Shown here: positions 54,024 to 62,770 of the stretch, piece after piece | Numbering within the stretch: position 1 is the first letter of the stretch | Layout: every line of letters starts with the position of its first letter | Assembly (NCBI GenBank): GCA_016714685.1 | Contig: JADKCH010000005.1 | Span: 186,001 to 250,000 of the forward strand | Source of the DNA: Candidatus Geothrix odensensis | GTDB taxonomy: Bacteria > Acidobacteriota > Holophagae > Holophagales > Holophagaceae | Direction: 5' to 3' | Length of the DNA stretch: 64,000 bases | Made by a program: the position numbers and the translations under genes | Notes under the pieces: model-generated | The model's input: the letters and a program-made list of their open reading frames with translations, nothing else | The model's database searches: none | Told to the model about the DNA's origin: nothing

Positions 54024-55009
54024 GTCCAGACCGCCGGAACCCGCACCTCCTCCGTGGGCACCTGGGTCCAGTCGAAGCCCTGGATCAGGTCTGCCGCCGC
54101 GCATGGCTCGGGTCGGCCGAGGCAACCCAGGCTCCAGCCCAGCCAGCCGATGATCTCCTCCGACGGAATCCCGCGAGACACCAGGGCCGCCAGTCCTAGG
54201 GCCCCGGCCCGCTTCCCGAGGCGGCTGCCGTCAGGGGCCGCCACCATGCCGAGGTGAGCGTAGGAAGGTCGAGGCAGGCCCAGGGCCTCCTGCAGGCGGA
54301 TCTGGGTGGCGGTGACGGAGCGGAGGTCGGCCCCGCGCACCACTTCGGTCACGCCCTGGGCGCCGTCATCCGTCACCACGGCCAGGTGGTAGGCGAAGCA
54401 GCCGTCCCGCCGGAACAGCAGCGGATCGCCGGTAAGGGTGGCTGGATCATCCACCTGGGGCCCCAGCAGGCGGTCCTCCCAGGCCACGGCGCCATCGGGA
54501 AGGCACAGGCGCAACGCAACAAAACCGTCCGGTGGGACCGCCTGCTCGCTCTGTTCGGGATGTCCTCCCAAGCCCCCGCCACTCGCGCGGGATGAACCCG
54601 CGCTCACGGCCTCGAACCCCTCCCAGACCCGCCCCCGACAGCGGCCCGGATAGGGGCGCAGGCCATCCTCCGTGTGTGGCGCGGAGGCCAGCAGCTGCAG
54701 GTCCTTCCGGGTGCAGCGGCAGGGGTACAGGCGGCTCGCGCGATGCAGGGCGGCCAGGGCCTCCCGGTAGGCGGCGGAGCGGTCGGATTGCCAGAGCACG
54801 GTTGCGTCGGACTCCAGGCCCAGAGCCGCCAGATCCCGCAGCTGATCCTCGCCCAGGTCCCGGCGGCAGCGGGGGCCATCCACGTCCTCCATGCGCACGA
54901 TCCAGCGCCCGCCCGCCCTCCGCGCGGACAGCCACGAGGCCAGGGCCGTGCGCAGGTTGCCCAGGTGGAGCACGCCGGTGGGCGAAGGGGCGAAGCGGCC
55001 GAGGGTCAT
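54020..55009 (-). CDS. gluQ: Glutamyl-Q tRNA(Asp) synthetase
   Basis: Adds glutamate to queuosine in tRNA(Asp). The 329-residue protein lacks the anticodon-binding domain of GluRS. Class-I motif FAPSPTGVLHLGNLRTALASWL begins at residue 6, the zinc-type Cys region YPCRCTRKD is near 100, and a KMSKS-like GSRLGKRAGAL lies near 265. ATG 55009; the 17-base gap to the divergent methyltransferase means both promoters overlap the other's coding start. A Gly/Ser-rich insertion (SAGSSRASGGGLGGHPEQSEQ) near 145-165 is unusual. Confidence 0.88.
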   Translation of the reverse strand: MTLGRFAPSPTGVLHLGNLRTALASWLSARRAGGRWIVRMEDVDGPRCRRDLGEDQLRDLAALGLESDATVLWQSDRSAAYREALAALHRASRLYPCRCTRKDLQLLASAPHTEDGLRPYPGRCRGRVWEGFEAVSAGSSRASGGGLGGHPEQSEQAVPPDGFVALRLCLPDGAVAWEDRLLGPQVDDPATLTGDPLLFRRDGCFAYHLAVVTDDGAQGVTEVVRGADLRSVTATQIRLQEALGLPRPSYAHLGMVAAPDGSRLGKRAGALGLAALVSRGIPSEEIIGWLGWSLGCLGRPEPCAAADLIQGFDWTQVPTEEVRVPAVWT

Positions 55010-55026
55010 CCGTCTAGGATAGGGGC

Positions 55027-55776
55027 ATGTCCCTGCTCCGCCGCCTGCCTCCGGTCCTCCGCGCCCTCCTGGCGCAGGCCCTGGCGTTTGCGGCGCTGGT
55101 GGTCCTGGTGAGACTGGGCCTGCGCTTCCCGGCCCTGGTTTGGGTGCTGCTCCAGGCGGTGCTGGCGGTGTTCCTCTCCCGCTGGCTGGACCTCGGCCCA
55201 CGCTGGGGGGTCATGCAGGCGGCCCTGCCCTTTCTGGTGCGGGCCTTGTGGGGCGTACCAATCCCCAGTTGGGTCTACCTCCTGCTGTTCCTCGGGCTGG
55301 CCCTGGTGTTCGGCGGCGGGCTGCTCACCCGCGTGCCGCTCTACCACGCCAGCGAGGATGCCTGGGAGAAGCTGGAGGACCTGCTGCCGGATCGGCCTGA
55401 CCTGCGCTTCGTGGACCTGGGTTGCGGCTTCGGTGGGCCGGTGGCGCATCTCGCCAGGGTGCGGCCCGACTCGATGTTCTTCGGCGTGGAGGCCTCGCCC
55501 TTCACCTGGCTGGTGGCCTGGCTGCGCTGCCTGCCCCTGAGGAACGCAAGCATCCGCCTAGGCAGCCTCTGGCGCACGGAGCTCGCCGGCTTCGACGTGG
55601 CCTACGCCTTCCTCTCCCCGGTGCCCATGCCCGCCCTCTGGGCCAAGGCGCGCCGGGAGATGCCGCCTGGAACCCGCTTCATCAGCCACAGCTTCGAGGT
55701 GCCCAACGAAACGCCCCACCGCGTGATCCCGGTGAAAGGGCGCGAGGGGGCGCGGTTGCTGGTCTTCGAGCTGTAG
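55027..55776 (+). CDS. Membrane-anchored SAM-dependent methyltransferase
   Basis: A 249-residue protein with about four N-terminal hydrophobic segments (residues 10-105) followed by a class-I methyltransferase domain with motif I VDLGCGFGGPVAHLA near 128-142. The target is unknown; the membrane part suggests lipid, quinone or a membrane protein. Its stop lies next to the convergent deoxyhypusine-synthase-like gene's stop. ATG 55027 has AGGATAGGGG upstream. Confidence 0.75.
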   Translation: MSLLRRLPPVLRALLAQALAFAALVVLVRLGLRFPALVWVLLQAVLAVFLSRWLDLGPRWGVMQAALPFLVRALWGVPIPSWVYLLLFLGLALVFGGGLLTRVPLYHASEDAWEKLEDLLPDRPDLRFVDLGCGFGGPVAHLARVRPDSMFFGVEASPFTWLVAWLRCLPLRNASIRLGSLWRTELAGFDVAYAFLSPVPMPALWAKARREMPPGTRFISHSFEVPNETPHRVIPVKGREGARLLVFEL

Positions 55777-56764
55777 CTACCAGCCCAGCAGATAGGCGAA
55801 GATCAAGGGCGCCACGATGGTGGCGTCGGATTCGACGATGAACTTGGGCGTGTCGATGCCCAGCTTGCCCCAGGTGATCTTCTCGTTGGGCACGGCGCCC
55901 GGAATAGGAACCGTAGCTGGTGGTGGAGTCGCTGATCTGGCAGAAGTAGCCCCAGAGCGGCACTTCGGTCAGTTCCAGATCCTGGTGGAGCATGGGCACC
56001 ACGCAGATGGGGAAATCACCCGCGATGCCGCCGCCGATCTGGAACATGCCCAGGGTCGAGGTCTTGGTGACCTCCTGGTAGTGCTGGGCCAGCCAGGTCA
56101 TGTATTCGATGCCGGTGCGCACCGTGTGGACGTTCTTCACGTCGCCCCGGATGACGGCGGCGGCGTACATGTTGCCCAGGGTGCTGTCCTCCCAGCCCGG
56201 GACCACGATGGGCACGTTCTTCTCGAGGGCCGCCAGCATCCAGGAATGCTTCGGATCGATCTGGTAGGGCTTCAGGACACCGGACTTCAGCACCTGCTGG
56301 AAGAACTCGTGGGGGAAGTAGTGTTGGCCAGCCTGGTCGGCCTCCATCCACACCTCGAGCATGGCCTTCTCCATGCGGCGCATGGCCTCCATCTCGGGGA
56401 TGCAGGTGTCGGTCACGCGGTTCATGTGGCGGCCGAGCAGTTCCGCCTCGTCCTGGGGGGTGAGGTCCCGGTAGTGGGGCACCCGCTCGTAGAAGTCGTG
56501 GGCCACCAGGTTGAAGATGTCCTCCTCCAGGTTGGCGCCGGTGCAGACGATGAGGTGCACCTTGTCCTGGCGGATCATCTCGGCAAAGGAGAGGCCCAGT
56601 TCGGCGGTGCTCATGGCCCCCGCCAGGGTGACCATCATCTTGCCCCCCTGGGCCAGGTAGGCCCGGTAGCCCTCGGCGGCGTCGACCAGGGCCGCGGCGT
56701 TGAAGTGCCGGAAATGCTGCTTCACGTAGCTACCAACGGGCCCGAGGGCCGGTGCGGCGGTCAT
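55777..56764 (-). pseudogene. Deoxyhypusine synthase-family protein, frameshifted
   Basis: Family members use spermidine and NAD to modify a lysine or to build polyamines; bacterial forms are often homospermidine-synthase-like. The first ~280 residues read well (GAMSTAELGLSFAEMIRQDKVHLIVCTGANLEEDIFNLVAHDFYERVP, MFQIGGGIAGDFPICVVPML), then at SDSTTSYGS the frame shifts by one inserted base near 55907 and homology resumes one frame over as PGAVPNEKITWGKLGIDTPKFIVESDATIVAPLIFAYLLGW to a stop at 55777. The total length, 988 bases, is one more than a multiple of three. ATG 56764 has GGGAGG four bases upstream. Could be a sequencing error. Confidence 0.8.
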
Positions 56765-56867
56765 AAATCCTCCCAATGCTTTCATTGTGCCAGCGGAGCT
56801 GGACCATTTCCCGTCCAGAATTCAGGCCCGGGTCCTGCTGACCGATGAAAACGGCAGGAGTTGCAGC

Positions 56868-57734
56868 ATGTTCTTCATCATCGGCTTGGTGGTGGTCTTC
56901 GTCGCGGTCATCGGGGGATACCTGATGGAGGGCGGCAGCATCCCCACGCTGCTGCATCCCCTGCCGGCGGAAGGGCTCATCATCTTCGGCGCCGGAATCG
57001 GGGCCTTCCTGGCTGCCAACCCTCTGAACGTCATCAAGCGGGTGGCCGCGGACATCATGAAGCCCATCAAGGGCAGCCCCTACACCAAGGCCGTGTACAT
57101 GGAAGTCCTCATGATGCAGTACGAGGTCTACGTGAACATCAAGAAGGGTGGCCTGCTGGCCCTGGAGCAGGATGTCAACGATCCGCACAATTCAGCCATC
57201 TTCAAGAAATACGAGACCTTCACTCACAACCACCACGCCCTGGATTTCTTCTGCGACTCCATGAAGCTGCTCATCAACGGCAGCGCCAAGATGGATGAGA
57301 TCGACATGGTCATGGACGCGGAGCTGGACGTCCACCACGCGGAGAACGCCGCTCCCGGCGCCGCCATGGGTGCCCTGGCCGACGCCTTCCCCGCCTTCGG
57401 CATCGTGGCCTGCGTCATGGGCGTGGTCATCACCATGGGCTTCCTGGACCAGCCGCCCAACATCATCGGCGGCAAGGTCGGCGCGGCCCTGGTGGGCACC
57501 TTCCTGGGCATCCTGCTGGCCTACGGCGTGTTCCAGCCCCTGGCCAAGAACATCGATGCCGTGAATGCCGTCGAGGGCTACTACTTCAACTGCATCCGCG
57601 CGGGCCTCACCAGTTTCGGCAATGGCGCCGCCCCCATCACCGCCGTGGAGTTCGCCCGGCGCAACATCCCCTCCACGGAACGGCCAGGCTCGGGCGAGTT
57701 GGAGGAAGTGGTGCGGCAGATCAAGCCGAGGTGA
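56868..57734 (+). CDS. motA: Flagellar motor stator protein MotA
   Basis: A 288-residue proton-channel subunit with four membrane segments. MotA signatures: MFFIIGLVVVFVAVIGGYLMEGG at the start, AAPGAAMGALADAFPAFGIVACVMGVVITMGFLDQPP in the middle with the conserved Pro, and the C-terminal GTFLGILLAYGVFQPLAKNI. ATG 56868 has AGGAG seven bases upstream. Together with motB six bases downstream it powers flagellar rotation. No other flagellar genes are in the window. Confidence 0.94.
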   Translation: MFFIIGLVVVFVAVIGGYLMEGGSIPTLLHPLPAEGLIIFGAGIGAFLAANPLNVIKRVAADIMKPIKGSPYTKAVYMEVLMMQYEVYVNIKKGGLLALEQDVNDPHNSAIFKKYETFTHNHHALDFFCDSMKLLINGSAKMDEIDMVMDAELDVHHAENAAPGAAMGALADAFPAFGIVACVMGVVITMGFLDQPPNIIGGKVGAALVGTFLGILLAYGVFQPLAKNIDAVNAVEGYYFNCIRAGLTSFGNGAAPITAVEFARRNIPSTERPGSGELEEVVRQIKPR

Positions 57735-57740
57735 TGACCG

Positions 57741-58655
57741 ATGGCTGATCAACAGCAAGCCGAAGTCAAAATAAAGTTCGTCAAGAAGAAGGGCGGGCAC
57801 GCCGCCGCCCATGGCGGGGCCTGGAAGGTGGCCTATGCCGACCTGGTGACGGCGATGATGGCCTTCTTCCTGCTGATGTGGCTGTTGAACAGCGCGGACA
57901 AGAACACCAAGGCCGGCATCGCGGGCATGTTCCAGGATGCCAACTTCTTCAACAGTGAGCGCGGCAAGGAGATCCTGGCCAACCACGGCAAGGGCATCCT
58001 GCCCGGGGGGCGGGGCATGGCGCCCGGGCCGGATGGCGATGGCGGCACCGACACGGCCTCGGAGATGCCGGGTGCCGCCGAAGAGGAGAAGCAGGCCATG
58101 GAGGCCACCGCCGAGGCCATCGAGAAGGCCTTCCAGCAAGACGAGCTGCTCCAGGCCTTCCAGGACCAGATCACCATGGACTTCACCGACGAGGGCCTGC
58201 GCATCCAGATCCAGGACAAGGCGGCCCAGGTGCTCTTCGATTCCGGCAGCGCCACCCTCAAGAGCTACACCCTGTCCATCCTCAAGGAGATCGCCAAGGA
58301 ACTGGGCAAGCTGCCCAACCGGGTGGTGATCGGGGGCCATACGGATGCCGCGCAGTTCTCCAGCAACGGCCGCACCAACTGGGAGCTCAGCTCCGAGCGG
58401 GCCAACGCCGCCCGGCGGGTGATGGAAAGCGCCGCCGGGGGCCTCCGCCCGGGCCAGGTCCGCCGCGTCACCGGCTACGCCGACACCATCCCCATCGAGG
58501 GCAAGGATCCCAAGGATCCCCAGAACCGCCGCATCTCCATCATCGTGGTCTCCGCCGCCACCGAGGCTGTCGAGAACAAGCACCACAAAGCCCAGCCGAG
58601 GGAAGCGGACCGGAAGGCCGCGGCCAACGCCAAGCCGGAACCGGCCAAGCACTAG
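57741..58655 (+). CDS. motB: Flagellar motor protein MotB
   Basis: A 304-residue stator subunit. One N-terminal membrane helix carries the proton-binding Asp34 in VAYADLVTAMMAFFLLMWLL; a plug/linker follows and the C-terminal OmpA-like peptidoglycan domain at ~165-285 has IGGHTDAAQFSSNGRTNWELSSERANAARRVM. Forms the MotA4B2 complex. Ends in a Lys/Ala/Pro-rich tail. Confidence 0.94.
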   Translation: MADQQQAEVKIKFVKKKGGHAAAHGGAWKVAYADLVTAMMAFFLLMWLLNSADKNTKAGIAGMFQDANFFNSERGKEILANHGKGILPGGRGMAPGPDGDGGTDTASEMPGAAEEEKQAMEATAEAIEKAFQQDELLQAFQDQITMDFTDEGLRIQIQDKAAQVLFDSGSATLKSYTLSILKEIAKELGKLPNRVVIGGHTDAAQFSSNGRTNWELSSERANAARRVMESAAGGLRPGQVRRVTGYADTIPIEGKDPKDPQNRRISIIVVSAATEAVENKHHKAQPREADRKAAANAKPEPAKH

Positions 58656-59060
58656 CCCTGCTCCGTCATCGCCGCGACGGAGCCTCCCACCTGTCGCGAC
58701 CAACAGCGGAGTGTACCAAGCGAGACAAGGCTTCGCCGGGTCGAGCGCGGGCCCGGGGAAGAGGCTCCAGGACCACGCGCCCCACCGCGTGGCGATATCT
58801 GGAGGCGCGTACCACCCGCCGCCTGACCGAGCCTCTGCGGGGGCGCGCCCTCCGCCTGAGGGCCGGGCCCCTGCTCCTTCTCGCGGAGTCGGAGCCTCCG
58901 GGCAGCATAAAAGAAGCGCGGCGCGGGGCGCTTAGGAGAGGGTTTGGCAGGATTTCGAGTGGTGGGGTGGTTGAGCGGGAGTCCCACAGATGGGACTGGT
59001 GTCAAGTGGTGGGATGATTGGTGGCGGGAAGCCCTTGCGGGCACCTCGCTGGCGAGTCTA
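58656..59060. other. Gene-free GC-rich stretch after motB
   Basis: About 405 bases with no recognisable gene on either strand. It begins with a hairpin, GCTCCGTC pairing with GACGGAGC (58660-58683), which may end the motAB transcript, though no T run follows. The rest holds only short frames without family similarity. I do not see the conserved cores of RNase P RNA, tmRNA, SRP RNA or a riboswitch. Confidence 0.5.
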
Positions 59061-59759
59061 TCACCGATCCGGCTCCGGCAGCTCGAAGGCGGTCGCGTCC
59101 ACGCCACCCTTTCCCCAGTTTCCAAATAAGAGCTCCGCTCGTCCTCCTGATGGCTCCTCGATCACCATCTTTGAGAGCACGGGCTGCCCATGGCTCTCCA
59201 CAGGCGCCCCGAACAGGGCGGTGCGCTGCACCTTCCCGGAGGCCAGGCGGAACTCGGCCTTGAGGGGCAGAGTCCCCTCCTTCGCCACCCAGAGGATGAC
59301 CTTGCGCGCACTCAGCGCGGGGCGCCTGGCCGCAAGTTCCAGCCGCCAGGAGGCCCGCCCATCGAGGCTCTCCTCGGCCAGGGTCTCCACGGTGTAGTCC
59401 TCGCGGAAGCGCGTGCGGGCCACATCCCCGCCCGCCGCAGGCCCCATCAGGCGCTGCTGGGGAGTGACCTTCAGAGGGCGCTTGGTACCTGGCAGCAGCA
59501 GCCACATCTGGTCGCCCTTGAGCAGCACGGCCCGGCCCTTTTCCTTCTTGGAGAGGCCATCCAGCCTCGCGTCGCCGTTCTCCCGCGCCGACACCTTCCA
59601 CAGCTGGGACACCCCCGGGGCCTTCAGCGTGAGTTCCATGGTGAAGCTGGGCCAGGGATGACGCAGGCGATCCACCCGCGCCAGGATCTCCTCCCCACTC
59701 TGGGCCAGGGCCGGCACGACGGCGGCCAGCAGCAGGGCCGGAGGTGGAAGCAGGCGCAT
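59061..59759 (-). CDS. LolA-like outer-membrane lipoprotein-sorting protein
   Basis: A 232-residue exported protein; the signal peptide ends near VPALAQSG. The rest is the LolA/LolB-type half-barrel: EEILARVDRLRHPWPSFTMELTL, KGDQMWLLLPGTKRPLKV and a C-terminal KMVIEEPSGGRAELLF. Unlike classic LolA it has an extended loop region. Probably periplasmic lipid or lipoprotein handling. ATG 59759 overlaps the upstream cupin stop as TGATG. Confidence 0.7.
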   Translation of the reverse strand: MRLLPPPALLLAAVVPALAQSGEEILARVDRLRHPWPSFTMELTLKAPGVSQLWKVSARENGDARLDGLSKKEKGRAVLLKGDQMWLLLPGTKRPLKVTPQQRLMGPAAGGDVARTRFREDYTVETLAEESLDGRASWRLELAARRPALSARKVILWVAKEGTLPLKAEFRLASGKVQRTALFGAPVESHGQPVLSKMVIEEPSGGRAELLFGNWGKGGVDATAFELPEPDR

Positions 59760-60118
59760 CAGCGGCGCCCGTAGTCATCCTGCAGCCGCTCGATGTCGGC
59801 CTCGTCGAAGGTGCCCAGACTGACCTCCAGCACGCGCACAGGGTGGGGCGTTCCGGCATCGCAGCGGAGGCGGTGGGTGCTCCCCAGGGGCAGCCAGATC
59901 TCGTCACCGACAGCCGGCCGCAGTTCCTCACCCTCCCGGTCCACCACCACGCCCGGATCCAGGGCCACCCAGAGCTCGCCGCGGTGGCTGTGCCGCTGGA
60001 GGCTCAGCTTCTGGCCCGGATTGCAGGTGAGGATCTTCACCGTGCACGGTGTGTTGAGGGCGTACTGGTCGAAGGAGCCCCAGGGTTTTTCGACGTGGAG
60101 GGTCGTTGGCTTGTCCAT
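59759..60118 (-). CDS. Mannose-6-phosphate isomerase-type cupin
   Basis: A 119-residue cupin matching the C-terminal domain of ManC-type proteins: EKPWGSFDQYALNTPCTVKILTCNPGQKLSLQRHSHRGELWVALD with metal-ligand His in RHSHR and later His. In many bacteria this cupin is fused to the guanylyltransferase; here it is separate and ~200 bases downstream of it. Likely interconverts fructose-6-P and mannose-6-P for GDP-mannose supply. Its stop overlaps the LolA-like start. Confidence 0.82.
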   Translation of the reverse strand: MDKPTTLHVEKPWGSFDQYALNTPCTVKILTCNPGQKLSLQRHSHRGELWVALDPGVVVDREGEELRPAVGDEIWLPLGSTHRLRCDAGTPHPVRVLEVSLGTFDEADIERLQDDYGRR

Positions 60119-60315
60119 GGGGCTAGTTTACTGCCTTCAGTCTGGAGTCCGGAGGTACTGATCCCCGTGGCGCCCTGCGGGCGCACCTTATCTGTCCTTT
60201 GGCCCGGCCTTCTCCATCGGATTCGCGAACGCAAGAGCATTGCGGCGGGCAAAGGATACCCATGGCGTGGCCCGCAGGGCTTCGCCGCGAAGGCCCTGTC
60301 CTCCAGCCTGGAGGC
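60119..60315. other. Intergenic gap with short hairpins between manC and the cupin
   Basis: Contains a TCTGGAGTCCGGAG element at about 60140-60153, the perfect hairpin GCGCCC/GGGCGC (60170-60184), and an imperfect palindrome at 60276-60297 near the end of the guanylyltransferase. No gene is seen. Confidence 0.4.
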
Positions 60316-61386
60316 CTAGAGCAGATCTTCCCGCCCCTCGGCCTTGAGCCGCTCCACGATCTGTTTGACGGTTTGGGCGCGGTCCCGGCGGCAGATGAGG
60401 AGGGCGTCCTCGGCATCCACCACGATGAGATCATCCACGCCGCTGGCGGCGATGAGGCGGCTTCCGCCGAAGAAGGCGCTGTTCCGGGTATCCAGAAGCA
60501 GTGTCTCGCCCACGCTCACGTTGCCTTCGGAGTCCGTCTCCTGGAACTCGATGGCGGCCGGCCAGGAACCCACGTCCGACCAGCGGAAGCGCGTGGGCAC
60601 CACGGCGACCGTCTCGGCCTTCTCCATGAGGGCCACGTCGATGGCCAGCTTGGGCAGCTGACGGTAGGCGGCGGCCAGGGTGGCAGGATCGCCCCCGGCC
60701 TCCATCCAGGCGTCGAGGGGCGCCAGCACCTCCGGCGCGTGCTTCTGCAGGCCTTCCCGAAAATCCGCCAGGGTCCAGACGAACATGCCAGCGTTCCAGT
60801 AGTGGCGGCCGGATTCTAGGTACTGCACAGCCACTTCGACCGGGGGCTTCTCGCGGAAGGCCCGCACCTTCAGCACGGGGCCGTGGCCTTCGGATTCGAT
60901 GTAGCCGTAGCCGGTCTCCGGGTAGGTGGGCTTGATGCCGAAGGTGACCAGCTCACGCTCCCAGGCCGCATGCTTCACGGCGAGGTCGAGGTCCTCCAGG
61001 AAGAGCTCCCGGTCCCCGATCCAGTGGTCCGCGGAGAGCACCGCCATGACGCCCTCGGGAAACTTCTTCTCGATCTCGACGAGGGCCAGGGCCAGACAGG
61101 GCGCGGTATTGCGGCCCTCGGGCTCCACGAGGACGTTCTCCGGAGGCAACTCCGGCAGCATGCGCCGGGTCTCCTCGGCCAGGTCCTCCGTGGTGACCAC
61201 GAAGATGCGCTCGGGGCTGACGTGGCCGTCCAGGCGGCGGACGGTCTGGTGCAGCAGGGTCTCCGTCCCCACGATGGCCAGGAACTGCTTGGGCCGCGCG
61301 TTGCGGCTGCGGGGCCAGAACCGGGTGCCCCGCCCACCGGCCATAACGACCGCGACTAAGGACTGATGACCATGCGTGCCCGACAT
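60316..61386 (-). CDS. manC: Mannose-1-phosphate guanylyltransferase
   Basis: Makes GDP-mannose for polysaccharides. The 356-residue protein has the nucleotidyltransferase opening VVMAGGRGTRFWPRSRNARPKQFL near 11-34, the metal Asp in VLSADHWIGD, GYGYIESEG, FREKPPVEVA and WNAGMFVWT. It lacks the C-terminal cupin; that function is in the separate gene downstream. ATG 61386 has GGAGG five bases upstream; an earlier in-frame start is less likely. Confidence 0.9.
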   Translation of the reverse strand: MSGTHGHQSLVAVVMAGGRGTRFWPRSRNARPKQFLAIVGTETLLHQTVRRLDGHVSPERIFVVTTEDLAEETRRMLPELPPENVLVEPEGRNTAPCLALALVEIEKKFPEGVMAVLSADHWIGDRELFLEDLDLAVKHAAWERELVTFGIKPTYPETGYGYIESEGHGPVLKVRAFREKPPVEVAVQYLESGRHYWNAGMFVWTLADFREGLQKHAPEVLAPLDAWMEAGGDPATLAAAYRQLPKLAIDVALMEKAETVAVVPTRFRWSDVGSWPAAIEFQETDSEGNVSVGETLLLDTRNSAFFGGSRLIAASGVDDLIVVDAEDALLICRRDRAQTVKQIVERLKAEGREDLL

Positions 61387-61454
61387 CAAGCCTCCTTCCA
61401 GACCGCCAGGGGGCGGGCAAACCGGGGATTCACCTCCGGACAATTTCCCATGAC

Positions 61455-62423
61455 CTACCGCGCCAGCGTCGTGACCAACCGGCCGAGATCACCCGGAGGC
61501 ACCGGCTGGGGCTCCAAGACCCGGGCGATGGGCTGAGCCACGAGGGCACCACCCACTTCCCCGAGGTAGAAGCCGCTCTCGCCACGGTCCAGGCGGCGCA
61601 CCGCCTCCGCCCCCCAGCGGCTGCCCCAGATGCGATCCATGGCCGAGGGGCTGCCTCCGCGCTGCACATGGCCCAGCACCACGACACGGAGGTCCAGGGG
61701 GTGATCCCGCTTCAAGCGCTCGCCCACGGCCATGGCGCGGCCGACGGTATCGCCTTCTGCCACCACCACGATGGAACTCCGCTTGCCCCGCAGCCAGCTG
61801 GCCTCCAACTGGGAGACCAGGACTTCGTAGCTGTCATCCGGGGACTCCGGATAGAGCACGGCCTCGGCCCCACAGGCCAGGGCGGTATGGACCGCCAGCA
61901 TGCCGGAGCTGCGGCCCATGACCTCGACCAGGAAGAGGCGGCCATGACTGGAGGCCGTGTCCCGGATGCGGTCGATGGCTTCCACGGCCGTGTTGAGGGC
62001 CGTGTCGAAGCCCAGGGTCCGCTCCGTCCCGGCCAGGTCGTTGTCGATGGTTCCCGGGATGCCGGCGCAGGCCACGCCATGCTCCCGCTGCAGGGCCTCC
62101 GCAGCCCGGAAGCTGCCGTCACCGCCGATGACGACGAGGGCCTCGATGCCCGCAGCCTTCAGGTTCCCGGCCGCCTTGGCGCGGGTGGCGGGTTCGTGGA
62201 ATTCAGGACAGCGGGCCGTCTGCAGCATGGTGCCACCCCGCTGCAGGATGTTGGCGCAGGCCCGGCTGGGCAGCGGGGCCAGGTCCCCCTCGAGCAGCCC
62301 CTGGTAGCCCCGGTGGATCCCCCAGGCCTCGTGGCCCAAGGCGTCGGCCTGCCGCACCGCGGCCCGGATGGCCGCGTTCATGCCCGGGGCATCGCCCCCG
62401 GAAGTGAGAACTCCGATCTTCAT
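61455..62423 (-). CDS. pfkA: ATP-dependent 6-phosphofructokinase
   Basis: Phosphorylates fructose-6-phosphate in glycolysis. The 322-residue protein has LTSGGDAPGMNAAIR at the start, GGDGS at 100-104 (glycine at the ATP-specificity position, not the Asp of PPi types), the catalytic PGTIDNDL with Asp127, and MGRSSGMLA. ATG 62423 overlaps the previous small gene as ATGA. Confidence 0.93.
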   Translation of the reverse strand: MKIGVLTSGGDAPGMNAAIRAAVRQADALGHEAWGIHRGYQGLLEGDLAPLPSRACANILQRGGTMLQTARCPEFHEPATRAKAAGNLKAAGIEALVVIGGDGSFRAAEALQREHGVACAGIPGTIDNDLAGTERTLGFDTALNTAVEAIDRIRDTASSHGRLFLVEVMGRSSGMLAVHTALACGAEAVLYPESPDDSYEVLVSQLEASWLRGKRSSIVVVAEGDTVGRAMAVGERLKRDHPLDLRVVVLGHVQRGGSPSAMDRIWGSRWGAEAVRRLDRGESGFYLGEVGGALVAQPIARVLEPQPVPPGDLGRLVTTLAR

Positions 62424-62731
62424 TGGCCCTTCCTCTTCGCTGCGGGCTTGGCGCTGGAGGCAGTCCCTTTGCCCTTCTTGACGCCCGTCTTCCCTTTCTT
62501 GACCTTACCCTTGGCCTTCTTGCCCTTCCGGTTGTCCTTCACGTGGGCCTCAGGAGGGGGCAGCGGGGGCGGCTCCACGATGCCCCGGGGCACTGGGGGC
62601 AGGTCCCCTTCCGAGATCCCCTGGGCCGCGGCACGCTGGGCGCGGGCACGCAGGACCGGATCCTCCTGGGGCTGGGCGGCAGCCACCAGGCTCAGGGCCA
62701 GGCTGCTGATGAACAGGACACGACGCGGCAT
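62420..62731 (-). CDS. Small exported Lys-rich protein
   Basis: A 103-residue protein with a signal peptide (FISSLALSLVAAAQPQ) and a highly basic Lys/Gly-rich C-terminus with repeats of the KGKKAKGKVKKGKTG kind. No recognised domain. ATG 62731 has GGAGGG a few bases upstream; a start ten codons earlier has no such site. Its stop overlaps pfkA. Could bind polyanions at the surface; the role is unknown. Confidence 0.6.
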   Translation of the reverse strand: MPRRVLFISSLALSLVAAAQPQEDPVLRARAQRAAAQGISEGDLPPVPRGIVEPPPLPPPEAHVKDNRKGKKAKGKVKKGKTGVKKGKGTASSAKPAAKRKGQ

Positions 62732-62770
62732 GATCCCTCCAGGGATCAGATTATCCCGCATCTGGTGGGA

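Noticed and set aside
56822..56860. Sigma-28-type promoter before motA (ACCGATGAA near 56841)
   Set aside because: The -10-like string is partial and no TAAA-type -35 lies at the right distance.
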